Assembly (NCBI GenBank): GCA_025966335.1
Contig: JAICRS010000086.1
Span: forward strand, 1-11,384
DNA length: 11,384 nt
From: Nocardioidaceae bacterium
GTDB taxonomy: Bacteria > Actinomycetota > Actinomycetes > Propionibacteriales > Nocardioidaceae
Direction: 5' to 3'
Position 1 is the stretch's first letter. Every line of letters begins with the position of its first letter. This document shows positions 4,851 through 11,384 of the stretch, in pieces. The position numbers were made by a program, and so were the translations under genes. Below the pieces are notes generated by a model. It was given only the letters and a program-made list of their open reading frames with translations. It made no database searches and was not told the origin of the DNA.

Positions 4851-5932
4851 CCGACATGGCACTGCCCGATGAACCCGCCACGCCGGCGCTCGTCGTCGAC
4901 CTCGACGTGCTGGACCGCAACCTCGAGGCGATGTCCGACCTCGCACGCCGTGCGGGCGTCAAGCTGCGCCCGCACGTCAAGACCCACAAGTGCCTCGAGA
5001 TCGCCGAGCGCCAGGTCCGCGCCGGCGCCGACGGGCTCACCGTGGCGACCGTCGCCGAGGCCGAGGTGTTCGCTTCGGCCGGGTTCGACGACCTCTTCAT
5101 CGCCTACCCGCTCTGGGTGGACCGTGACAAGGGCGCGCGGATCCGCCGCCTGCTGGGGAGCGTGCGGCTGACCGTAGGGGTCGACTCCGGAGAAGGTGGC
5201 CGCGCAATGGCCGCGCAGCTCGGCGCCGACCGTGGCCGGACAGCTGTGCTCATCGAGGTAGACAGCGGCCACCACCGCACCGGTGTGCCTCCGGACATGG
5301 CCGGTGCGCTGGCGGACCAGCTCCGCCACGAGGGGCTCGTGGTCGGGGGTGTGTTCACGTTCCCCGGCCACAGCTACGAGCCGGGGATGCCGCAGACCGC
5401 GGCGCAGGACGAGTCGACGGCCCTGCGTGACGCAGCCGATGCCCTGCGCAGCGTGGGGATCGAGCCGGAGGTGGTCAGCGGCGGGTCGACGCCGAGCGTC
5501 CGGTTCGCGGAGCCCGGGACGGTCACCGAGATCCGGCCCGGCGTCTACCCCTTCGGCGACGCCCAGCAGCTCGAGCTGGGCACCTGCAAGCCCAGGGACA
5601 TCGCGTTGACCGCATTGGCCACGGTGGTCAGTCGCTCGAACGGCGACGTGGTCCTCGACAGCGGCAGCAAGGTGATCGGCGCGGACCGACCCGCCTGGAC
5701 GACCGGTCACGGCCGGCTGCTCGACCACCTCGATGCCCGGATCACCGCGATCTCCGAGCACCACGCCACCGTGCGTTGGGACGACTCCCCTGTCCCGTCC
5801 CCGGGCGACCGGCTCCGGGTGGTGCCCAACCACGTCTGCAACGCGGTCAACCTCGTCGACGAGCTCGCGATCGTCCAGGACGGCCGGTTCGTGGACCGGT
5901 GGGCGGTCGCCGCGCGGGGCGCGAACACCTGA
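4847..5932 (+). CDS. PLP-dependent D-threonine aldolase / D-serine dehydratase-like enzyme
   Basis: This is a 361-residue fold-type III PLP enzyme with an alanine-racemase-like N-terminal barrel. The motif RPHVKTHK (residues 41-48) contains K45, the expected Schiff-base lysine. DSGHHRTG and VVSGGSTPS are family-typical, the latter forming part of the PLP phosphate site. Near the C-terminus PNHVCNAVN places H329 and C331 two residues apart. This is the divalent-metal pair used in DSD1-type D-serine dehydratases, whereas D-threonine aldolases usually have His and Asp. The enzyme should split or dehydrate a D-beta-hydroxy amino acid in the cytoplasm. The H-x-C pair tilts towards D-serine dehydratase-like chemistry, but the family label alone cannot fix substrate. 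ATG 4847 overlaps the preceding stop. Confidence 0.87.
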   Translation: MTDMALPDEPATPALVVDLDVLDRNLEAMSDLARRAGVKLRPHVKTHKCLEIAERQVRAGADGLTVATVAEAEVFASAGFDDLFIAYPLWVDRDKGARIRRLLGSVRLTVGVDSGEGGRAMAAQLGADRGRTAVLIEVDSGHHRTGVPPDMAGALADQLRHEGLVVGGVFTFPGHSYEPGMPQTAAQDESTALRDAADALRSVGIEPEVVSGGSTPSVRFAEPGTVTEIRPGVYPFGDAQQLELGTCKPRDIALTALATVVSRSNGDVVLDSGSKVIGADRPAWTTGHGRLLDHLDARITAISEHHATVRWDDSPVPSPGDRLRVVPNHVCNAVNLVDELAIVQDGRFVDRWAVAARGANT

Positions 5933-6007
5933 GTCCGCAGCCGGTCAGCGGCAGTGCCAGTTGTGGCCCGCGACTGGTTGGATGGGGCCGCACCCCTGGA
6001 GGTGGCC

Positions 6008-6370
6008 ATGGCCGTCGCGGCGTGGGCATCGGTCGTGCTGAGCGCCTGCGCGACCGCGCTTCGTTCCTCGCCGGCGACGGTCGACGCCGACCCGACCTGC
6101 CAGGTCGGCGAGGTCTCCGGGCTGCTCTGGACGATGATCGTGGTTGCCGCCGCGGTCGGCGTTCTCGTCGTCGTCCGACCTTCCTGGCACCGGGTCGCGG
6201 CCCTGGCCATGGCCAATCTCGTATGGCTGTGGGTCGATATGGAGGGTCCGGTCCTGATGTCTAGAGGTACTCACGGTCTTCACCTCGCCGACGTCCCGGT
6301 GGTGATCAGTGGAGCCGCCGCCGTGATCGCCGCCGCCAGACTCCTCGCGCAACGGCGCGCGGCGGGCTAG
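6008..6370 (+). CDS. Small hypothetical membrane protein
   Basis: This is a 120-residue protein of unrecognised family. ATG 6008 is chosen because GGAGG lies five bases upstream (5998-6002). A GTG at 5954 would add 18 residues without a good site. Hydrophobic segments lie at about residues 1-17, 38-56, 61-77 and 93-113, consistent with four short membrane passes and an Arg-rich C-terminus. LSAC (11-14) resembles a lipobox, but there is no positive N-region, so a lipoprotein is doubtful. An extracellular or periplasmic loop between segments 1 and 2 contains C31. Its TAG stop shares CTAG with the convergent glucosidase gene. Confidence 0.68.
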   Translation: MAVAAWASVVLSACATALRSSPATVDADPTCQVGEVSGLLWTMIVVAAAVGVLVVVRPSWHRVAALAMANLVWLWVDMEGPVLMSRGTHGLHLADVPVVISGAAAVIAAARLLAQRRAAG

Positions 6371-8088
6371 CCGGTCGGTCCAGCACCGCGCCGCCTGAGG
6401 TAGATCCGCGACTCCCACGGCGCCAGGTGCATCGACGCCGTCGACGGCTCCTCTTGGGCGACATTGGTCAGCAGCAGCTCGGCGGCGAGCCAGCTCTCGA
6501 CGTCCGCGACCTCGACCTGCTGCTGCTCGGCGGAGAAGTTCCCGAGCACCAGCAGCTCCTCGTCCTCGAGCCGACGGGTGAAGGCGTAGACGTAAGGATG
6601 CTCCTCGAGCAGCATCGTGAAGTCGCCGTGGGCCACCACGGGAAGCTCGTGCCGCAGCTGGATCAGCCGCTGGTAGTGGAACAGCACCGAGTCCTCGTCC
6701 ACCGCCTGGGCCTCGGCGTTGATCTCCTTGTAGTTGGGGTTGACGTCGATCCACGGCTGCCCCTTGGTGAAGCCGGCGTGCGCGGTGTCGTCCCACTGCA
6801 TGGGTGTCCGGCCGTTGTCGCGCGACATGAACCGGAGCGCGGCCAGCATGTCGTCGGGATCGCGGCCCAGCGCCACCGACTCGGCGTACTCGTTGAGCGC
6901 CTCGATGTCGCGGAAGTCGTCGATGCTGTCGAAGTCGCCGTTGGTCATCCCGAGCTCCTCGCCCTGGTAGACGTACGGCGTGCCGCGGTGCATGTGCAGC
7001 ACGGTGCCGAGCATCTTCGCCGACCTGACCCGGAACTGGCCGTCGTCGCCGAACCGCGAGACCACGCGCGGCTGGTCGTGGTTGTTCCAGTAGAGGCTGT
7101 TCCACCCACGCTCGGCGAGTCCTCGCTGCCAACGGCCGAGCGACTGCTTCAACAGCGGCAGCGCGAACGGCTGGATGTCCCACTTGTCGTGGCCGCGGTC
7201 GACGCCCATGTGCTCGAACTGGAACACCATGTTCACCTCCTCGCGGTCGGGATCGGTGAAGCGGACCGCGTCCTCGACGGTGACACCGGGCATCTCCCCG
7301 ACCACCAGCAGTGGCCCGTCGGAGTGCTCGAAGACTCGTTGGTGCATCTCGTGCAGGAACTCGTGGATCCGCGGGCCGGAGAACACGTACGGCGTACCGT
7401 CCCCATGCTGCTCGCCCGGGCTGACCACGCCGTCCGGGAGCGAGGTGACCTTGGAGATGAAGTTGATGACGTCCATCCGGAAGCCGTCGACGCCCCGGTC
7501 GAGCCACCAGTGCATCATCTCGTAGACGTGCTCGCGGACCTGCGGGTTCTCCCAGTTCAGGTCCGGCTGCTTCCGGGAGAACAGGTGCAGGAAGTACTCC
7601 CCGGTCCGCTCGTCGTACTCCCAGGCCGGGCCGGAGAAGAACGAGCCCCAGTTGTTGGGCTCCGAACCGGGCTCGCCGGGAACGGTGCCCGGTCGCGCGG
7701 GACGCCACCAGTACCAGTCGCGCTTCGGGTTGTCCTTGCTCACCCGGGACTCCTCGAACCAGGGGTGCTCGTCCGAGGTGTGGTTGACGACCAGGTCCAT
7801 CACCAGCTTGATCTCGCGCTCGTGCAGCTTCGCGACCAGCTCGTCGAAGTCGGCCAGCGAACCGAAGACGGGGTCGATGTCGCGGTAGTCGCTGATGTCG
7901 TAGCCGTTGTCGTCCATCGGTGAGGGATAGACCGGGGACAGCCAGACCACGTCCACGCCGAGGGCGGCGACGTAGTCGAGCCGGTCGATGATCCCGCGCA
8001 GGTCGCCGGTGCCGTCCCCGTCGGAGTCGGCAAAGCTGCGGGGATAGACCTGGTAGACCACCGCGCTCTTCCACCAGTTGTGGCTCAT
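6367..8088 (-). CDS. GH13 alpha-glucosidase, oligo-1,6-glucosidase (isomaltase) type
   Basis: This 573-residue intracellular glycoside hydrolase opens WWKSAVVYQVYPRSF, typical of the GH13 oligo-1,6-glucosidase group. Conserved regions are DLVVNH (98-103), QPDLNWENP (174-182), GFRMDV with nucleophile D206, VVGE with acid/base E265, and NNHD with transition-state stabiliser D338. V207 directly after the nucleophile is the residue that in yeast isomaltase versus maltase comparisons marks alpha-1,6 activity, whereas Thr or Ala marks alpha-1,4. It should release glucose from the non-reducing ends of isomalto-oligosaccharides, probably with some breadth. ATG 8088 has AAGGAG (8104-8099) ten bases upstream. 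An in-frame GTG at 8094 is a closer alternative, adding two residues. No transporter or regulator genes adjoin it. Confidence 0.93.
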   Translation of the reverse strand: MSHNWWKSAVVYQVYPRSFADSDGDGTGDLRGIIDRLDYVAALGVDVVWLSPVYPSPMDDNGYDISDYRDIDPVFGSLADFDELVAKLHEREIKLVMDLVVNHTSDEHPWFEESRVSKDNPKRDWYWWRPARPGTVPGEPGSEPNNWGSFFSGPAWEYDERTGEYFLHLFSRKQPDLNWENPQVREHVYEMMHWWLDRGVDGFRMDVINFISKVTSLPDGVVSPGEQHGDGTPYVFSGPRIHEFLHEMHQRVFEHSDGPLLVVGEMPGVTVEDAVRFTDPDREEVNMVFQFEHMGVDRGHDKWDIQPFALPLLKQSLGRWQRGLAERGWNSLYWNNHDQPRVVSRFGDDGQFRVRSAKMLGTVLHMHRGTPYVYQGEELGMTNGDFDSIDDFRDIEALNEYAESVALGRDPDDMLAALRFMSRDNGRTPMQWDDTAHAGFTKGQPWIDVNPNYKEINAEAQAVDEDSVLFHYQRLIQLRHELPVVAHGDFTMLLEEHPYVYAFTRRLEDEELLVLGNFSAEQQQVEVADVESWLAAELLLTNVAQEEPSTASMHLAPWESRIYLRRRGAGPTG

Positions 8089-8103
8089 CCGCACGTCACT
8101 CCT

Positions 8104-8157
8104 TCCGGCCCGTGGGCCGCGTCGCCGATCACTCCACCTAACCAGGTCCGGCCCGTG
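8104..8157. promoter_or_regulatory. 11-bp direct repeats in the divergent glucosidase/recQ promoter region
   Basis: TCCGGCCCGTG occurs exactly at 8104-8114 and 8147-8157, 43 bases apart (about four helical turns). The first copy overlaps a dyad GGCCC-GT-GGGCC (8107-8118). The pair lies in the 102 bases separating the two divergent starts, where a regulator of either gene would bind. Clear -35/-10 hexamers were not identified. Confidence 0.35.
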
Positions 8158-8190
8158 CATGGCTGCCACCGCCGTGGGCACAGCGCGCGC

Positions 8191-9810
8191 ATGACGAGGC
8201 CCGGAGGGAAACCCGATCCGCGTCGGCTGCGCACCACCGCCAGGGATCTCTTCGGGCACGAGTCCCTGTTGCCCGGGCAGGAAGAGGCCATGCGCGCGTT
8301 GCTCAGCGGACGGGACGTGCTGCTGGTCTCCCCGACCGGCTCGGGAAAGTCGCTGACCTACCAGGTACCAGGGGTGCTGCTTGACGGTCCGACCGTCGTC
8401 GTCTCCCCGTTGCTCGCCCTCCAGCACGACCAGATCGAGGGACTCGCCGACGGCGACGCGCGGTCGCAGGGAGTCCGGATCAGCTCCGCGGAGTCCGACG
8501 CCCAGCGTGAGGAGGCGTTGGCACAGGTGGCGGCCGGCACCACCGAGTTCCTGTTCCTCTCCCCCGAGCAGCTCGCCAAGCCCGACGTACGCCGACAGGT
8601 CGCGGAGCTGCAACCGAGCCTGGTGGCCGTGGACGAGGCACACTGCGTCTCCACGTGGGGACACGACTTCCGGCCCGACTACTTCCGGATGGGCGACTTC
8701 ATCGACGACCTCGGGCGTCCGCGAGTGATCGCGCTGACCGCCACGGCGGCTCCCCCGGTCCGTGAGGACATCGTGGGCCGGCTGGGCCTGAAGAAGGCCA
8801 CCACGATCGTCACCGGGTTCGAGCGGCCGAACATCACGCTCAGCGTGCGGCGGTTCGCCTCCGCCGACGAGCAGCGCGACAGCGTGCTCACCGCCGTCTT
8901 GGAGACCGACGGTCCGGGCATCGTCTACTCGCGCACCCGCAAGAGCGTCGAGCAGTACGCCGCCGACCTCGTCGACGCCGGTGTGCACGCCCTCACCTAC
9001 CACGCAGGACTCGGCAAACGAGCACGCCGTCGCGCGCACGACGCGTTCCTCGACGGGGAGGTGGACGTGATCGTCGCGACCTCGGCGTTCGGGATGGGCA
9101 TCGACAAGCCGGACATCCGCTTCGTCTTCCACGCGCAGGTTCCCGAGTCGCCCGACACCTACTACCAGGAGGTCGGCCGGGCCGGCCGGGACGGCGCTCC
9201 CGCGTCAGCGGTCCTCTTCTACCGGCCCGAGGACCTTTCCCTGGGCCGGTTCTTCTCCACTGCCGTGCCCAAGCGCAACGACGTGGACCGGGTGGTGGCC
9301 GAGACCGCGCGTGAGGACAACACCAGCCGCGACGACGTACGCCGTGCGTCCGGCCTCGGACCACGGAAGCTGGGCCGGATCCTGAATCTCGTCGAGAAGG
9401 TGACCGAGACCGCCACCGACGGGTTCGACGACCGTTCCGCGCTCGTCGACGCCGTGGTGGCCCAGGCCGAGGCGCACCGGCAGCTGGAACGGTCCCGGGT
9501 GGAGATGATGCGCGGGTACGCCGAGACCGACCGATGTCGCGCGGAGTTCCTCCTCGGCTACTTCGGGGAGGAGGCGGACGGGCGCTGCGGCCACTGCGAC
9601 ACCTGCGAAGCCGGCACCGGCGATGGAGACGCCGGCGGGCAGAGCCGGGCCTTCCCTCTGCAATCCCTCGTCGAGCACGAGGAGTTCGGCCGCGGCACGG
9701 TGATGGACATCGAGGACGAGAAGATCACGGTGCTGTTCGACGACGTGGGCTACCGGACCCTGGACCCGGACATCGTGCTCGACGACGGCTTGTTGCGGCG
9801 GCGCGACTGA
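8191..9810 (+). CDS. RecQ-family ATP-dependent DNA helicase with C-terminal barrel domain
   Basis: This 539-residue 3'-5' DNA helicase is of the RecQ family and acts in recombination and fork repair. Helicase motifs appear in order: Walker A SPTGSGKS (47-54), DEAH (148-151), TATA (183-186), GMGIDKP (301-307) and QEVGRAGRDG (326-335). A zinc-binding set follows, C449-x16-C466-x2-C469-x2-C472. A full winged-helix RQC region and an HRDC domain are not apparent. Instead, residues about 488-536 (SLVEHEEFGRGTVM, ITVLFDDVGYRTL) resemble the small beta-barrel tail of UvrD/PcrA helicases. ATG 8191 is the best in-frame ATG before the helicase core. It lacks a clear ribosome site, and an in-frame GTG at 8155 is an alternative. 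It is divergent from the glucosidase gene. Confidence 0.93.
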   Translation: MTRPGGKPDPRRLRTTARDLFGHESLLPGQEEAMRALLSGRDVLLVSPTGSGKSLTYQVPGVLLDGPTVVVSPLLALQHDQIEGLADGDARSQGVRISSAESDAQREEALAQVAAGTTEFLFLSPEQLAKPDVRRQVAELQPSLVAVDEAHCVSTWGHDFRPDYFRMGDFIDDLGRPRVIALTATAAPPVREDIVGRLGLKKATTIVTGFERPNITLSVRRFASADEQRDSVLTAVLETDGPGIVYSRTRKSVEQYAADLVDAGVHALTYHAGLGKRARRRAHDAFLDGEVDVIVATSAFGMGIDKPDIRFVFHAQVPESPDTYYQEVGRAGRDGAPASAVLFYRPEDLSLGRFFSTAVPKRNDVDRVVAETAREDNTSRDDVRRASGLGPRKLGRILNLVEKVTETATDGFDDRSALVDAVVAQAEAHRQLERSRVEMMRGYAETDRCRAEFLLGYFGEEADGRCGHCDTCEAGTGDGDAGGQSRAFPLQSLVEHEEFGRGTVMDIEDEKITVLFDDVGYRTLDPDIVLDDGLLRRRD

Positions 9811-9817
9811 CCGCCGC
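9795..9817 (+). terminator. Weak GC-only hairpin over the recQ-family stop codon
   Basis: GCGGCGG (9795-9801) pairs with CCGCCGC (9811-9817) across nine bases that include the TGA stop. No T-run follows. It could be a U-less actinobacterial terminator, or a chance product of GC-rich codons. Confidence 0.25.
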
Positions 9818-9844
9818 CGTGGAGAAGTTACCGACGAGGTCCTC

Positions 9845-9873
9845 TTTACCATTCCAGGAGACCGCTCTAGTCT
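9845..9873 (+). promoter_or_regulatory. Promoter of the HTH gene
   Basis: TTTACC (9845-9850, four of six to TTGACA) is followed after exactly 17 bases by TAGTCT (9868-9873, TANNNT). Transcription would start near 9880, giving a leader of about 50 bases with the ribosome site CGAGGAG at 9918-9924. This is the best sigma-70-type promoter in the window. Confidence 0.6.
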
Positions 9874-9931
9874 CGATCTGATCCGAGTCGGGAAGTGGGT
9901 CGGTGAGGTTTGGTTGTCGAGGAGCCGGATG

Positions 9932-10291
9932 ATGGCAAGAGGCATGTTCGATCCCGCCCATGTGCTGGGCTGCAGCAACCATGAGGCGCAGCGGCTGCTC
10001 CGCGGCAAGCGGGTCACCCCTGGCGAGGTCGAGTCGCTCGCGGTCAAGCACTATCCGTGGCGTCGCCACCTGCACGACCAGGACTCCTACTGGCTCACGG
10101 TGAGCCAGGCCGCCGTCATCCTGCGCATCCCTCCGCAGCAGGTCAAGCACCTGCTCGACGAGGCGCGGCTGCCGCACGTGACGCACGACAGCGGTGTCCG
10201 CCTGATGCGCCGGGAACAGATCCAGACGGTGCGTGACCTCGGCCTGTTCGACAACGGGACCTTCCGGGCGGTCGCCACCACGCATGAGTGA
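9932..10291 (+). CDS. Excisionase-type helix-turn-helix DNA-binding protein
   Basis: This is a 119-residue cytoplasmic protein. Residues about 53-101 form a MerR/excisionase-type winged HTH: YWLTVSQAAVILRIPPQQVK, then LLDEARLPHV, and a C-terminal RREQIQTVRDLG. The N-terminal half (FDPAHVLGCSNHEAQRLLRG, then TPGEVESLAVKHYPWRRH) is helical and basic and may hold a second, degenerate DNA-binding unit. I do not recognise a named orthologue. CGAGGAG (9918-9924) is seven bases before ATG 9932 and four before ATG 9929, so either start is possible and the longer form adds one residue. No integrase or other phage gene is near, so it is more likely a regulator than a true excisionase. It lies 24 bases upstream of the next gene, so co-transcription is plausible. 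Confidence 0.82.
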   Translation: MARGMFDPAHVLGCSNHEAQRLLRGKRVTPGEVESLAVKHYPWRRHLHDQDSYWLTVSQAAVILRIPPQQVKHLLDEARLPHVTHDSGVRLMRREQIQTVRDLGLFDNGTFRAVATTHE

Positions 10292-10315
10292 GCGCCGCCG
10301 CGGGTAGTGCAGGGC

Positions 10316-11308
10316 ATGCCCCGACCCTCCACGACGCGCCCGACTGTCCCGCTCTCGAGTCGCCGCGTCGTGGTCACCGGTGGCGCCGGCTTCGTCGGGT
10401 CCTGGGTGTGCGAGCGACTGCTGGAACTCGGTGCCGAGGTCGTCTGCGTCGACAACTTCGTCACCGGGATGCCGGACAACGTCCGTTCCTTCGAAAGCCA
10501 TCCCAGGTTCGAGCTCGTCGCACGTGACATCTCCGCCGGCCTGCAGGTCGGCGGTGACGTGGACTGGGTGCTGCACCTGGCCTCACCGGCCTCCCCCGTC
10601 CATTACCTGCGGCTGCCGATCGAGACCATGAAGGTCGGCAGCGTCGGGACGATGAACGCGCTCGAGCTCGCCGAGCGCATGGGAGCCAGGTTCGTGATGG
10701 CCTCGACCTCGGAGGTGTACGGCGACCCGCTGGAACATCCCCAGCACGAGGAGTACTGGGGCAACGTGAACCCGGTCGGACCACGCAGCGTCTACGACGA
10801 GTCCAAGCGGTTCAGCGAGGCCCTCACCGCGGCGTACCGCTCGGAACGGGGCGTCGATGCCGCGATCGTACGCATCTTCAACACCTACGGCCCCCGGATG
10901 CGCGCCGACGACGGCCGTGCCATCCCGACCTTCATGTCCCAGGCCCTGGCAGGTGAGCCGATCACCGTGGCCGGCGACGGAAGCCAGACCCGGTCGATCT
11001 GCTACGTCGACGACACCGTCGACGGGATCATCCTGCTGGCCGCGAGCGAGGAGGCCGGGCCGGTGAACATCGGCAACCGGGACGAGATGTCGATGCTCGG
11101 TCTCGCCGAACGCATTCGTGACCTGGTGGGGTCGATGTCGCCGATCGAGTTCGTCGGTCTGCCGACCGACGACCCGAAGGTCCGCTGTCCCGACACCAGC
11201 CGGGCGCGTGAGCTTCTCGGGTGGGAGCCGAGGGTGGGCCCCGACGAGGGTCTGGCGCGTACCCTCAGCTGGTTCCGTGCACAGGAGCCGGAGTACGCCG
11301 CGTCATAG
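10316..11308 (+). CDS. UDP-glucuronate decarboxylase-like NAD-dependent sugar-nucleotide enzyme
   Basis: This is a 330-residue extended short-chain dehydrogenase. The NAD motif is TGGAGFVG (21-28). Signature stretches of UDP-xylose synthases follow: LASPASPVHY (88-97), TSEVYGDP (131-138), HPQHEEYWGNVNP (141-153), and YDESK with catalytic Y160 and K164. VRIFNTYGPRM (185-195) and QTRSICYVDD (224-233) complete the set. T131, E133, Y160 and R290 sit at the same spacing as the catalytic residues reported for human UXS1. It should convert UDP-glucuronate to UDP-xylose or a 4-keto intermediate, feeding surface polysaccharide or glycosylation. ATG 10316 is preferred over GTG 10307, although neither has a strong ribosome site. 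No glycosyltransferase is in view to tell the end product. Confidence 0.88.
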   Translation: MPRPSTTRPTVPLSSRRVVVTGGAGFVGSWVCERLLELGAEVVCVDNFVTGMPDNVRSFESHPRFELVARDISAGLQVGGDVDWVLHLASPASPVHYLRLPIETMKVGSVGTMNALELAERMGARFVMASTSEVYGDPLEHPQHEEYWGNVNPVGPRSVYDESKRFSEALTAAYRSERGVDAAIVRIFNTYGPRMRADDGRAIPTFMSQALAGEPITVAGDGSQTRSICYVDDTVDGIILLAASEEAGPVNIGNRDEMSMLGLAERIRDLVGSMSPIEFVGLPTDDPKVRCPDTSRARELLGWEPRVGPDEGLARTLSWFRAQEPEYAAS

Positions 11309-11384
11309 CCCCGGCCCGCTCCAGCACCTCCGCCACACTGATCGCCAGCAGCCCCGGGTCGACCGTGTCCGCCCAGGGGTCACC
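11265..11384 (-). CDS. Probable 3' end of a convergent minus-strand gene (partial at right edge)
   Basis: Read on the minus strand from the right edge, one frame stays open for 39 codons and stops at TGA 11267-11265. The first part reads GDPWADTVDPGLLAISVAEV followed by LERAGA. It looks like real protein, with G or C in about 23 of the first 26 third positions. The last 13 codons lie antisense to the end of the decarboxylase-like gene, a convergent overlap of 44 bases. No family can be named from so short a piece. The alternative is plain intergenic sequence with a lucky open frame. Confidence 0.42.
   Translation of the reverse strand, partial: GDPWADTVDPGLLAISVAEVLERAGAMTRRTPAPVHGTS

Noticed and set aside
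4544..5833. 429-residue minus-strand open frame
   Set aside because: It is antisense to the small membrane and PLP-enzyme genes, with no recognisable domains.
6008..6070. Lipoprotein signal (LSAC) in the small membrane protein
   Set aside because: No positively charged N-region precedes it, and the protein has several later membrane segments.
6427..7923. 498-residue plus-strand open frame
   Set aside because: It is antisense to the GH13 gene, whose catalytic motifs are complete. Low-complexity Val/Leu/Asp/His content is typical of a shadow frame in GC-rich DNA.
8089..9132. Upstream extension of the glucosidase frame to a 921-residue protein
   Set aside because: The extra part is antisense to the RecQ-type helicase core. 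The GH13 domain begins at ATG 8088 with a ribosome site.

Overview
The base composition (strongly GC-rich, G/C at most third codon positions), GTG starts and TANNNT-type -10 elements suggest a high-GC actinobacterium. The gene families (UvrA-like ATPase, several VOC proteins, a Qnr/MfpA-type pentapeptide protein, DUF1622, RecQ with a C-terminal barrel) fit that reading. Genus cannot be assigned from the window. No tRNA, rRNA, transposase, integrase or CRISPR array is visible.

Layout. Bases 1-133 are the 3' end of a UvrA-family ATPase gene, overlapped by ATGA with a VOC-fold gene (130-591). Bases 592-1366 hold no convincing gene but are dense in structure. There is a 25-bp interrupted palindrome (748-772), and two related repeat modules (825-960 and 1041-1225) built from 51-bp tandem units, each carrying GCACA-N2-TGTGC. 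A perfect 10-bp inverted repeat lies between the modules. A second VOC gene (1367-1744) follows on its own probable promoter. On the minus strand a pentapeptide-repeat gene (2782-2153) is translationally coupled to a third VOC gene (2150-1761). Its leader carries four tandem copies of an 11-bp unit. The divergent plus-strand gene is lhgO (2900-4108).

Next is an overlapping plus-strand trio: a DUF1622 membrane protein (4171-4575), a 92-residue membrane protein (4572-4850) and a PLP-dependent D-threonine aldolase/D-serine dehydratase-like enzyme (4847-5932). A small membrane protein (6008-6370) then converges on a GH13 isomaltase-type glucosidase gene (8088-6367), the two sharing CTAG as stop codons. 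A RecQ-family helicase gene (8191-9810) diverges from the glucosidase gene. Then come an excisionase-type HTH protein with a good promoter (9932-10291), a UDP-glucuronate decarboxylase-like SDR (10316-11308), and the 3' end of a probable convergent minus-strand gene at the right edge.

How they work together. This is mostly ordinary chromosomal gene content in short units. LhgO (2-hydroxyglutarate repair), the D-amino-acid lyase and the GH13 enzyme are metabolic. UvrA-like/VOC and pentapeptide/VOC are two separate coupled pairs drawn from families often linked to resistance or protection of DNA and topoisomerases; that link is inference. The least explained part is the repeat-bearing intergenic region at 592-1366.
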